Positions 1 to 9,607 of a stretch of DNA of 17,476 nt are shown here, one piece after another. Positions within the stretch are counted from its first letter, which is position 1, and each line of letters opens with the position of its first letter. The stretch lies in assembly GCA_002068715.1 (NCBI GenBank), contig MWAR01000140.1:1-17476 (forward strand), given 5' to 3'. The notes under the pieces are model-generated. The model saw nothing but the letters and a program-made list of their open reading frames with translations, did no database searches and was not told the origin of the DNA. The DNA is from a bacterium ADurb.Bin374 (lineage in GTDB: Bacteria > Riflebacteria > Ozemobacteria > Ozemobacterales > Ozemobacteraceae). Both the position numbers and the translations under genes were made by a program.

Positions 1-1
1 C

Positions 2-874
2 ACCTCCGGCGACACCGTCGAGATCTTCACCTCCAAGGTCGCCGGCGCCGGCCCCAGCCGCGACTGGCTCAACTTCGTCGCCACGCGTTCGGCATCGAAC
101 AAGATCCGCCAGTGGTTCTCCCGTGAGCGACGTGAAGATGCGCTGGAGTCGGGGCGGGAGACGCTGGTCAAGTCGCTGCGCCGCGAGGGGCTCCCCACCC
201 AGCGGATCATGGGCGGCGCTGCCGTTGCGGAGGTCGCGCACCAGCTTCGCTTCCAGAACGTCGACGCCATGTACGCAGCGATCGGCGACCACCACCTGTC
301 GGGTGAAGCCGTTGCCGCCCGTGTCGCCAAGCTGGTCCGCACCGCCGAGGGCGAACGCGAAGAGGTCGTCTCGACACCGTTGCGGCCGAGGAGTCGGCGC
401 CGGTCGCGCCCCGCTGGGGTGCACGTGGAGGGCTACGACGACGTGCTCGTTCGCATGGCGCGATGCTGCACCCCGGTGCCCGGCGACGAGATCATGGGGT
501 TCATCACCCGGGGCCGGGGCGTGTCGGTGCATCGGGTGGATTGTGCCAACGCTGCGTCGCTTGCGGACGGTCAACAGGAGCGGGTCATCGACGTCGACTG
601 GGACGCAGACTCCACCGGTGACTTCGTCTCGTTGGTCGAGGTGAAGGCGCTCGATCGGCCGCGCCTGCTCCAGGACGTCACGTCCACCTTGAGCGAGCAC
701 CACGTGAACATCATCAGCTCCCAAAGCCACGCCGGAGCCGACCGAGTCGCCAAGATGCGCTTCGAGTTCGAGTTGAGCGATGCCTCACACCTCGACACGT
801 TGCTCGGGCGGATCCGGAGCCTCGACAGCGTCTACGACGCGTACCGGGTCGTGCCCGGGTCCGACAACGCCTGA
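2..874 (+). CDS. rel: Rel/SpoT-family (p)ppGpp synthetase/hydrolase, C-terminal part (5' end outside window)
   Basis: The frame is open from base 2 and ends at TGA 872-874, giving about 290 residues of the regulatory half of a bifunctional stringent-response enzyme. In order: the end of the TGS domain (GDTVEIFTSK, then GPSRDWLNFV and NKIRQWF), a helical region, the Cys-containing RIS/zinc-finger-type motif ARCCTPVPGDEI followed by a GRGVSVHR segment, and a C-terminal ACT domain (about residues 210-290, with RPRLLQDVTSTLSEHHVNI). The hydrolase and synthetase domains would lie upstream of the window. The segment SRERREDALESGRETLVKS and the GRGVSVHR form resemble actinobacterial Rel proteins, as far as I recall the family. 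No gene follows for about 190 bp. Family assignment is firm; taxonomic placement is an inference. Confidence 0.93.
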   Translation, partial: TSGDTVEIFTSKVAGAGPSRDWLNFVATRSASNKIRQWFSRERREDALESGRETLVKSLRREGLPTQRIMGGAAVAEVAHQLRFQNVDAMYAAIGDHHLSGEAVAARVAKLVRTAEGEREEVVSTPLRPRSRRRSRPAGVHVEGYDDVLVRMARCCTPVPGDEIMGFITRGRGVSVHRVDCANAASLADGQQERVIDVDWDADSTGDFVSLVEVKALDRPRLLQDVTSTLSEHHVNIISSQSHAGADRVAKMRFEFELSDASHLDTLLGRIRSLDSVYDAYRVVPGSDNA

Positions 875-890
875 ACCATCGGTGACCGCG

Positions 891-916
891 CTCCGAGGAA
901 GCGACATCACTCGGAG
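891..916 (+). terminator. Hairpin downstream of rel, possible weak terminator
   Basis: CTCCGAG (891-897) is complementary to CTCGGAG (910-916) across a 12-nt loop, 17 nt after the rel stop. No U-tract follows, so it is at best a weak or tract-less terminator. Apart from this I see nothing distinctive in the gap 875-1066 except the ribosome-binding site of the next gene. Confidence 0.3.
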
Positions 917-1066
917 TAGTGGCTCCTCGCTGTTCGTGGTCGGCCGCTGACTCATTGTGGTGCTCGGCCAAAGAACTCCCGCGTCGGTCCTTGATCAAGC
1001 GTTCGGCTCTGTGTTTCTCTTGTGACATCGGGCGCATGGCTGTCGCCCGGGTGAGGGGTCATGGCG

Positions 1067-3835
<2,769 letters not shown>

Positions 3836-3843
3836 CAGGCATT

Positions 3844-4350
3844 ATGCGCGTGTCCAGACGATTCAATTTCAGGATTCTCGGCCTTTCGCCTCTCGCACTG
3901 GGACTGCTCGTGACGGTTCTCGCCGCGAACCCTGCCCAGGCTCAGCAGGCCACACCGGATGACCTGGAAGAAACCGACCGGGTGACAGAGCTGTCGCAGT
4001 CGCACCAGTTCTCGCCGGCCGTTTCCGAGAAAGACCCGTTCAAGCCCCTGATCACCAAGCCCAAGCCGCCGGAGCCCGACATCCGACCTCCGCAAGAGGA
4101 ACAGGCCTCCAGGCCGGTCGAAATCAAGCAGGTCATCCCTCCCCTCAGTCTGAAAGTCACCGGGATCTGCGGGAACGAGAGCGAACGTCTGGCCATGATC
4201 GAGTTCAATCAAAAATCGTACGTCGTTTTTAAAGAAATGACGGTGGATGAATCATTCAAAGTTGTCGATATCTTTTCTGACAAGGTCGTCGTTTACTCAT
4301 TCAAGGAACAGATGCGTCGGACATTTCCGATCGGAGGTGGAAAAGAATGA
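3844..4350 (+). CDS. pilP: PilP-like pilus assembly protein, secretin partner
   Basis: This is a 168-residue exported protein with a signal peptide (hydrophobic ILGLSPLALGLLVTVLAA, likely cut after AQA near residue 33). A Pro/Glu-rich linker follows, with EKDPFKPLITKPKPPEPD, then a small C-terminal beta domain from about residue 100 (LKVTGICGNESERLAMIEFN). This layout matches PilP/GspC-type periplasmic proteins that bind the secretin; PilP links the inner-membrane PilMNO complex to PilQ. Sequence similarity is modest, so the name rests largely on position: its stop overlaps the secretin start by 4 bp (ATGA). ATG 3844 is preferred over TTG 3832, which would add four residues before a complete signal peptide. 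GGAGAGG at 3823-3829 is 14 nt away, longer than ideal. The expected upstream pilMNO genes are absent because the assembly changes genome here. Confidence 0.7.
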   Translation: MRVSRRFNFRILGLSPLALGLLVTVLAANPAQAQQATPDDLEETDRVTELSQSHQFSPAVSEKDPFKPLITKPKPPEPDIRPPQEEQASRPVEIKQVIPPLSLKVTGICGNESERLAMIEFNQKSYVVFKEMTVDESFKVVDIFSDKVVVYSFKEQMRRTFPIGGGKE

Positions 4351-5747
4351 ATTCCACAGGTAAAACCAAGAATGGCCTCAAATACACGGTTGTAGCCGCG
4401 GCCATGCTGGCGTCTCTCTGGGGACAGCCGGCTGTGGCGGAGGACAACATCTCGCTCGACTTCCGCGACACCGACATCCGCGAGATCATCAAGATCATCG
4501 CGCAGAAGTCGGGCACGAACATCATCGCGGAAAAGAGTGTCCGTGGCAACGTCACGGTTCGCCTGACCGACGTCTACTACGAGGAGGCCATGAACCTCAT
4601 CGCCAAGACCAACGGGTTCGCCGTCCGCAAGATCGGCAACACCTGGATCCTGGCCGACGAGAAGAAGCTCATCGAAGCCTTCGAAAAGGGCCTGACGATC
4701 ACCAAGCGCCTGCAGTATGCCAAGGCCGCCGACGTCAGCAAGATCATCGCCCAGACCATCAAGAAGGACGTCAAGGTCGCCACCGACGATCGCATCAATG
4801 CGGTCATCGTGTCTGGCGGCAAGGACATTCTCGACGAGGTCAAGAAGCTGATCGAAACGATCGATACGCCTGTCCATCAGGTCATGATGGAAGCGAAGAT
4901 CGTCGAAGTGAAGACAACGGCTGCCAAGAAGCTGGGCTTCGCCTGGAAGACCGGCACCAAGGACACCGCCGGCGAGCTCGACGGCAGCCCGACCGTGTTC
5001 GCGACGAAGGAATACTTCGCCCAGAACCCCGACTCGAGCCTGTATCAGAACGGCTTCACCAACCCGCAGGGCGAGTTGTTCGGACTCGGCGACTTCTATC
5101 GCGACACCCTGCTGTTCCAGGCCACGCTGAACGCTCTCGAGCGGCACAGCGAGACCAAGATCCTCAGCAACCCGAAGATCTCGGCGGTCAACGGACAGGA
5201 AGCCAACATCGTGGTCGGCACGAAGGTCATCTACCCCGGCGGCGCCGATCAGCCCCCGAAGGAAAAAGACACCGGTATCAAGCTCAAGATCACCCCGCGC
5301 ATCAATGATGACGGCTATATCACGGTCGATGCCGAACCCGAAGTCTCCTTCGTCGAGTCCTGGTCGAACAACGGCATGTATCCGGTCATCGGCACGCGTT
5401 CCGCCAAGACCCAGGTGCGCGTCCGCGACGGCGAAGAGATCCTCATCGGCGGCCTGATCCGCGACGAAGAGGGCCGTGAAAAGAGCAAGATCCCGCTGCT
5501 GGGCAACATTCCGATCCTCAAGTCGCTGTTCAGCTACAACGGCAAGAACGGCGAGTCCCAGGAACTGATCATCCTGATCACCCCGCACATCATCGCGCAG
5601 AGCATCGAGTCCGCCGCCCCGACCAGCATCGTGCCCGAGGCCGGCAGCGAGATGGAACCTGCCCCAAAGACGGCCCCCGCCGCCCAGCCCCAGCCCGCCG
5701 GCAATGCGGGTGACGCGTTCGACAACGCGTTCGACACCACCTTCTGA
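4347..5747 (+). CDS. pilQ: Type IV pilus / type II secretion-type secretin (PilQ-like)
   Basis: This outer-membrane channel protein has 466 residues: signal peptide 1-31 (cut after AVA), an N0/STN domain at about 34-85 (ISLDFRDTDIREIIKIIAQK), an N1/NolW-like domain at about 117-175 (ITKRLQYAKAADVSKIIAQT), and the secretin core from about 178 to 415, with the hallmark VRDGEEILIGGLIRDEEG, then KIPLLGNIPILKSLF and ELIILITPHII. The last 50 residues are a Pro/Ala-rich tail. It is shorter than proteobacterial PilQ (about 700 residues) and has no AMIN domains, so peptidoglycan anchoring may depend on other proteins. It is translationally coupled to the PilP-like gene, which favours a pilus over a type II secretion role, though GspD-like function cannot be excluded. 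A strong terminator follows within 20 bp. Confidence 0.9.
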   Translation: MNSTGKTKNGLKYTVVAAAMLASLWGQPAVAEDNISLDFRDTDIREIIKIIAQKSGTNIIAEKSVRGNVTVRLTDVYYEEAMNLIAKTNGFAVRKIGNTWILADEKKLIEAFEKGLTITKRLQYAKAADVSKIIAQTIKKDVKVATDDRINAVIVSGGKDILDEVKKLIETIDTPVHQVMMEAKIVEVKTTAAKKLGFAWKTGTKDTAGELDGSPTVFATKEYFAQNPDSSLYQNGFTNPQGELFGLGDFYRDTLLFQATLNALERHSETKILSNPKISAVNGQEANIVVGTKVIYPGGADQPPKEKDTGIKLKITPRINDDGYITVDAEPEVSFVESWSNNGMYPVIGTRSAKTQVRVRDGEEILIGGLIRDEEGREKSKIPLLGNIPILKSLFSYNGKNGESQELIILITPHIIAQSIESAAPTSIVPEAGSEMEPAPKTAPAAQPQPAGNAGDAFDNAFDTTF

Positions 5748-5763
5748 TCCAATCTCCGACATC

Positions 5764-5793
5764 ACGCCCCGGCTCCGGCCGGGGCGTTTTTTC
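5764..5793 (+). terminator. Rho-independent terminator after pilQ
   Basis: GCCCCGGC (5766-5773) pairs perfectly with GCCGGGGC (5778-5785) around a TCCG loop. The stem extends by A64-C65 pairing with G86-T87 and is followed by six T residues (5787-5792). It sits 17 nt after the secretin stop and closes the pilP-pilQ unit. Confidence 0.9.
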
Positions 5794-5862
5794 ATATCGG
5801 ATCGTATCGACCGGGTGTAGGGGCAGGTCGCGTCCCACTTCCGAAAACACGGGATGTAGTCT

Positions 5863-5892
5863 TTGACCCTGAGTAGGGTTTCGTGGTGAAAT
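5863..5892 (+). promoter_or_regulatory. Candidate sigma-70-type promoter for the CorA-family gene
   Basis: TTGACC (5863-5868) and TGAAAT (5887-5892) are 18 nt apart, matching 5/6 and 4/6 of the -35 and -10 consensus. If real, transcription starts just upstream of ATG 5927, which would exclude the upstream ATGs at 5891 and 5897. Seen by eye only. Confidence 0.3.
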
Positions 5893-5926
5893 GGGGATGG
5901 TCGCAGAACGAATGGAGAGGATGACG

Positions 5927-6928
5927 ATGACCGAAACCCGGTATTTTCACATCCCGCGCAAGGGAAAGATCGCGAAGCTCACTTCGCTCGGCGAGGCACT
6001 GCAGTTTCAGAAGAAGGGCGAGTACGTCTGGATAGACCTGATCGATCCCGCCAGGGAAAACTTCGACGAGCTGATCGAGCCGTTCGGCATCCACCAGTTG
6101 AGCGTCGAGGACTGTCTCGACGACGATCAGATCCCCAAGACCGAGAATTTCGAGAAGAACACGTTCATTCTGTTCAATTGTTATACCTATAAAAAAGAAG
6201 AGCTGACGATCGACGAGGTCGATTTCCTGATCGGGGCGAATTACCTGATCACCGTCAGAGGCTTCAAGGCCCAGAATCCATCCTTCTTCGACAAGCTCGA
6301 CGAAGCCGTGTTTCGGGGCATATCGGAAGTCAACCGTGGCCCCGACTTTCTGCTGCAGCTGATTCTCGACTACATCGTCGATAAAAAATTCATCGCGATA
6401 GATTCGATTCAGGAAGAGGTCGAGCGAATCGAGGAAAGCATTCTGGGTGAAAAACCGGACTTTCAGCCCGAGCACCTGATGCGGCTCCGGTCCACGCTCC
6501 TGACCCTCCGCAAGAGTCTTTTCAACGAACGCGAGATCCTGATCAAGATATGCCGTCGGGACTCACCGTTCGTCAGCGAGAAAGCGATCTATTACTTCCG
6601 CGATATTTACGACCATCTCGCCAAGTTCTTCGAGTTCATCGAGATCAACCGGGAGCAGATCACGTCGCTGATGGAACTCCATCTCTCGCTCACGAACGCG
6701 AGAATGACTCAGTTGTCGAACCAGACGAACCTCGTGATGAAGCGCCTCACCGCGATCACGACCGTCTTCATGCCCCTCACCCTGCTGTCGGGCATCGGCG
6801 GCATGTCGGAATGGTCGATGATGACCGGCCCAGAAAACTGGATGATCTCTTACCCAGTCTTTTTCGCGGCCATGGCGATTCTCGGCATTTTCAACTGGTG
6901 GCTTCTCCGCAGACTCCAGTGGATCTGA
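5927..6928 (+). CDS. corA: CorA-family divalent metal ion transporter with variant GMS motif
   Basis: The 333-residue protein has a soluble cytoplasmic N-terminal domain (about 1-235; WIDLIDPARENFDELIEPFG, then HQLSVEDCLDDDQIPK), a long helix rich in charged residues, and two C-terminal transmembrane segments (about 272-291 and 306-325). This is the CorA arrangement, in which a pentamer moves Mg2+ or a related divalent ion across the inner membrane. The pore-loop signature normally reads GMN after TM1; here it is G-G-M-S (6797-6808), followed by EWSMMTGPENW. Selectivity may therefore differ, or the protein may be a ZntB-like or other branch. Four ATGs lie upstream in frame; GGAGAGG at 5914-5920 is 6 nt from ATG 5927, which decides the start. 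It is a single gene, unrelated to its neighbours. Confidence 0.88.
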   Translation: MTETRYFHIPRKGKIAKLTSLGEALQFQKKGEYVWIDLIDPARENFDELIEPFGIHQLSVEDCLDDDQIPKTENFEKNTFILFNCYTYKKEELTIDEVDFLIGANYLITVRGFKAQNPSFFDKLDEAVFRGISEVNRGPDFLLQLILDYIVDKKFIAIDSIQEEVERIEESILGEKPDFQPEHLMRLRSTLLTLRKSLFNEREILIKICRRDSPFVSEKAIYYFRDIYDHLAKFFEFIEINREQITSLMELHLSLTNARMTQLSNQTNLVMKRLTAITTVFMPLTLLSGIGGMSEWSMMTGPENWMISYPVFFAAMAILGIFNWWLLRRLQWI

Positions 6929-6930
6929 CC

Positions 6931-6950
6931 CGGCCGTTCCCGAATGGCCG
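6931..6950 (+). terminator. Hairpin between convergent corA and aroC, possible terminator
   Basis: CGGCCGTT (6931-6938) pairs with AATGGCCG (6943-6950), with one G-U pair and a CCCG loop, 3 nt after the corA stop. The following bases are not a clear U-tract in either direction, so terminator function is uncertain. Confidence 0.35.
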
Positions 6951-6992
6951 CTCTTGATTCCTGCAGAAAACAAAGGCCTGTTTCGCATTCCA

Positions 6993-7015
6993 GTTCGCGC
7001 TGAGCGCGTCGAAGC
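6993..7015. repeat. Possible dispersed intergenic repeat copy
   Basis: The 23-nt segment GTTCGCGCTGAGCGCGTCGAAGC contains CGCGCT/AGCGCG as an inverted repeat. It resembles, from memory, a GTTCGCGCTGAGCNNGTCGAAGC-type sequence that recurs between genes in many bacterial genomes. Only one copy is in this window, so the repeat status is inferred. Confidence 0.35.
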
Positions 7016-7076
7016 ACAAGAGACTCCCACCCGTTGTCAAGTTTTGGGCGAACGGATGGTTTGCCTTCTGCAGGAC

Positions 7077-8210
7077 TCAATAAGCGAAGCGGCTCCGCTG
7101 ATACCGTTCGAAGGAGTGCCGGATGTCCGCGTGGGTGTCCGAACCGAATTTGTCGAGAACAGCGGATGCCAGTTCGAGAGCGAGAACCGATTCGGCCGTG
7201 ACGGCGAGGGCGGCGAGGGCGACGGTGTCGGAACGGTCGGCGGCCAACGGTACAGCGGCGTGGGGCGGCTCGATCGAGGGGGTTTCACCGGGCATGCTGC
7301 CGGGAAGCGGCTTCATCACCGCACGGAGCACGAGCTGGGCGCCGTTCGTCATGCCGCCTTCGATGCCGCCGCACAGGTTGGTCGGCCGTGTCCAGCCGCG
7401 CGATTCGTCCCAGCTGATCGGGTCATGGGCTTTCGAGCCGATCAGCGCGCTCTGCCTGACGGCCTGGCCGATCTCGACTGCATGAACGCCCGGCAGGCCC
7501 ATCACGACGGCGGCGAGCCGGGCATCGAGGCGGCGGTCGGCCTGCACGTGGCTGCCCAGTCCTGCCGGCAGGCCGTCGAATCGGATCTCGACTTCACCGC
7601 CGAGCGTGTCGCCGGAGGCCCTCGCCTTGTCGATCAGCAGCGTCCAGGGAATGACGACGTTCGGGTCGGGCGTCAGGAAGCCCTCACCGACTTCGTCGAT
7701 CGGAGCCGTCAGCTCGGCGACGGTCGCCGATTCTGGAATCGCGGCTTCCTGGGTTCCGATGCGTCGCACGAAGGCGGCCGAGGTCACGCCGAGTTCCGAG
7801 AGCAGGGCCCGGGCGGGCACGGAAAGCGCGCACCGCATCGCCGTCTCGCGGGCCGAGGCCCGTTCACGGATATCACGGATGTCGCCGATTTCATACTTCA
7901 GCGCGCCAGCGAGGTCGGCATGGCCGGGGCGCGGCGCCGTGACGGGCTTCTCCCCTTCCGGTCGGGGCCCGAACGTTTCCATCGCGCCGGCATGTTTTGA
8001 ATAGTCTTTATTATATATGACCATCGAGATTGGGCCGCCGGTCGTGCGGCCGAACCGGATTCCCGAGAGGATCTCGACGGCGTCGCGCTCGATCGAGGCG
8101 GCGCGGCTGCCCCTTCCATAGCCGCTGAGGCGGCGGGTCAGGAGCTTTTTGAACGCGGCTTCCGCCACGGGGACGCCGGACGGCATCCCCTCGAGAATGC
8201 CGACGAGCGC
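7077..8210 (-). CDS. aroC: Chorismate synthase, lacking its N-terminal end and start codon
   Basis: AroC converts EPSP to chorismate, the last step of the shikimate pathway, using reduced FMN. The frame shows ALVGILEGMPSGVP, then SGYGRGSRAA and EILSGIRFGRTTGGPIS, the conserved His in PRPGHADLAG, the signature RERASARETAM, the GDTLGG segment, and RSDTVALAAL near the end, terminating at 7077. About 377 residues are present against roughly 390 in typical AroC. What is missing is the very start: in this family ALVGILEG is preceded by about a dozen residues containing GESHG, whose His is one of two conserved catalytic histidines. Here it is preceded by out-of-frame DUF4434 coding sequence. No start codon lies at the expected place; the first in-frame ATG (8186) is inside the conserved core. 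Inactive if real; otherwise an assembly deletion. Confidence 0.85.
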   Translation of the reverse strand, partial: ALVGILEGMPSGVPVAEAAFKKLLTRRLSGYGRGSRAASIERDAVEILSGIRFGRTTGGPISMVIYNKDYSKHAGAMETFGPRPEGEKPVTAPRPGHADLAGALKYEIGDIRDIRERASARETAMRCALSVPARALLSELGVTSAAFVRRIGTQEAAIPESATVAELTAPIDEVGEGFLTPDPNVVIPWTLLIDKARASGDTLGGEVEIRFDGLPAGLGSHVQADRRLDARLAAVVMGLPGVHAVEIGQAVRQSALIGSKAHDPISWDESRGWTRPTNLCGGIEGGMTNGAQLVLRAVMKPLPGSMPGETPSIEPPHAAVPLAADRSDTVALAALAVTAESVLALELASAVLDKFGSDTHADIRHSFERYQRSRFAY

Positions 8211-9289
8211 GGCGTCTTCAGCCGGATGCCGGCCCAGGCGCAGTAGTCGCGATACAGTTTTTCGGCCTTGGGGCCAAGCCTGGGTGAAAAATAGTGATTG
8301 AAATCGAAGCAGATGAACCGGTCGACGAACGGCGCGGCGCCCTCGATCTGGCGTTCGAGCACGTCCATCGTCGTCGGCTCCGCCTCGAATGCCTCCGAGA
8401 GCGGCGAGGTTCGGTGGAACACCTCGCAGTTGCCCCAGATGCTGATGCCGAGCGACCGCGCTGCCGAGGCGATTGGCGCCAGGTCGTGCGGGATGCGGTC
8501 GATCTGTTTCGTCGTGCCGCCGACGCCGTCCTGCCAGGCGATGATGTCGACCTTCGCCTTCGCGAGCATCGACTTGAAATACCGGTTGATCATCCAGGTC
8601 GGAAGCGACTTCGCGAGGCCGGGGCGCGGGGTCGTGAACGGGGAGATCATGACTTTGAGCCCGGGCTTTTCGGCCCGCCCTGCTTCGGCGATGGCGCCGT
8701 AGAACGCGCCCATCGAGCCGGGAAGCGAGAGGGTGTTGTCCTCGTAGGGAATGTAGAGTCCGCCGAAGGCCTTGCAATCCTTGAAGCGCTTCACGAGTTC
8801 GCCGGTGTAGTTCGCGACCTTGACCCGCTCCTTCGCAAGGAAGAACGGATTGAGCTTGTTCGAGTACCATCCCTGCTCGTCGAGCATCGTCCCCACGAAC
8901 ACCTGCATCTTCAGTTCTTCAGCTACCTTCAGGATCTTTTCGATCGCAGGCGTCAGGTCGGTATCGCCGCTCGTGGAATACTGGGGGATGACGAGGCGCA
9001 TGCCGGCCGCCCGCATCGCTCCGAGCTCGTCGCGCCAGAATTCTTCGGAGTTTTCGAGGTCGCTTTCCCACAACTGGAGGAACGCCCCCGTGAGGCGGGG
9101 CCGCATCGCCGCGGTCGCAACCACCGGTTCAATATCGGCCGGAACTGCCGCCGAATCGTCGTCTTCAGCCACGGTCACGACGGATTCGACCTTCGTCGCG
9201 TCGAACGGCCCTGCATGAAGCGGCAGGGTCGCGGCCGCCACGAAAGCCAGCAGGATGAGAGATCTGAGCGCTAGCAACCTGAGCGTCAT
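8138..9289 (-). CDS. Secreted DUF4434-type glycoside-hydrolase-like protein, 3' end disrupted
   Basis: This exported protein of 383 codons has a signal peptide (MTLRLLALRSLILLAFVAAA, cut near HAG) and a low-complexity acidic stretch. From about residue 65 it has a TIM-barrel-like domain: GAFLQLWESDLENSEEFWRDE, then MRLVIPQYSTSGD, MQVFVGTMLDEQGWY, GGLYIPYEDN, VDIIAWQDGVGG, ISIWGNCEVF and FICFDFNHYFSP. The order and the WQDGVG motif fit DUF4434, a family related to glycoside hydrolases. Glu in PYED and in NCEVF could be catalytic, but the substrate is unknown. The start at 9289 has GGAGG 4-5 nt upstream. After AWAGIRLK (about 8220) the reading frame runs through aroC sequence in the wrong frame to a stop at 8138, so the last 25 or so residues are probably not genuine. 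Confidence 0.72.
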   Translation of the reverse strand: MTLRLLALRSLILLAFVAAATLPLHAGPFDATKVESVVTVAEDDDSAAVPADIEPVVATAAMRPRLTGAFLQLWESDLENSEEFWRDELGAMRAAGMRLVIPQYSTSGDTDLTPAIEKILKVAEELKMQVFVGTMLDEQGWYSNKLNPFFLAKERVKVANYTGELVKRFKDCKAFGGLYIPYEDNTLSLPGSMGAFYGAIAEAGRAEKPGLKVMISPFTTPRPGLAKSLPTWMINRYFKSMLAKAKVDIIAWQDGVGGTTKQIDRIPHDLAPIASAARSLGISIWGNCEVFHRTSPLSEAFEAEPTTMDVLERQIEGAAPFVDRFICFDFNHYFSPRLGPKAEKLYRDYCAWAGIRLKTPRSSAFSRGCRPASPWRKPRSKSS

Positions 9290-9607
9290 AGAGCCTCCAT
9301 TCCCGGAATCATGGGGCATCCCGGATCTTTCCTCAAGCATACTCCCGTTCCCCCTCCCCAACAAGGGTTCCAAGACCAGCGACGGTCGCATGCCCCATGA
9401 ACAGTCGGTTTATTCAAATGTCACGATCGCGTGTAGAGGCGGGTTTGAAACCCGACCCTACAGAAGAAATAACGAGTTTCTTTTCTCTCATGCATGGGGC
9501 GGAATGTGCCGAAGATTCGAGAGAGTCAGAAAAATCGAAAAAATGTCATTTTCCCCTTCGGGGAGTGTTCGCGTTTGCCGATGTCCTGAGTAAGGATGAG
9601 GAAAACC
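9290..9607. other. Non-coding gap between divergent DUF4434 and DUF501 genes
   Basis: I see no gene in these 318 bp. They hold the ribosome-binding site of the minus-strand gene (CCTCC near 9295), a REP-like palindrome (9433-9461), a possible weak promoter on the plus strand overlapping that palindrome (TTGAAA 9445-9450, AATAAC 9468-9473, 17 nt apart), and a small hairpin with a TTC loop, TCCCCTTCGGGGA, at 9552-9564. The plus-strand promoter of the flagellar cluster probably lies here. Confidence 0.6.
9433..9461. repeat. REP-like interspersed palindrome
   Basis: GTAGAGGCGGGTTT and AAACCCGACCCTAC form a 29-nt imperfect inverted repeat around a single G, with two mismatches. It matches, from memory, a widely dispersed family of GTAGGGGCGGGTTTGAAACC-type intergenic palindromes. 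A related half-arm, GTAGGGGCAGGT, is at 5817-5828 in the other non-coding gap. Confidence 0.6.

Noticed and set aside
4293..5795. 500-codon minus-strand frame over pilQ
   Set aside because: Antisense shadow; Asp/Leu/Gly-rich translation without motifs, and the plus strand encodes a textbook secretin.
6954..8000. 348-codon plus-strand frame
   Set aside because: Lies antisense to aroC, whose motifs are unmistakable; no ribosome-binding site or family features.
7077..8870. A bifunctional DUF4434-AroC fusion, or programmed frameshift, in the 597-codon minus-strand frame
   Set aside because: The upstream 220 codons in the AroC frame are nonsense relative to DUF4434, which is read in another frame. 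No slippery heptamer is evident, and a frameshift would still leave AroC without GESHG.
8294..9274. 326-codon plus-strand frame
   Set aside because: Antisense shadow of the DUF4434 gene, rich in Arg and Glu without recognisable motifs.
9433..9470. CRISPR repeat or phage attachment site
   Set aside because: Only one copy and no regularly spaced units; an interspersed palindrome fits better.
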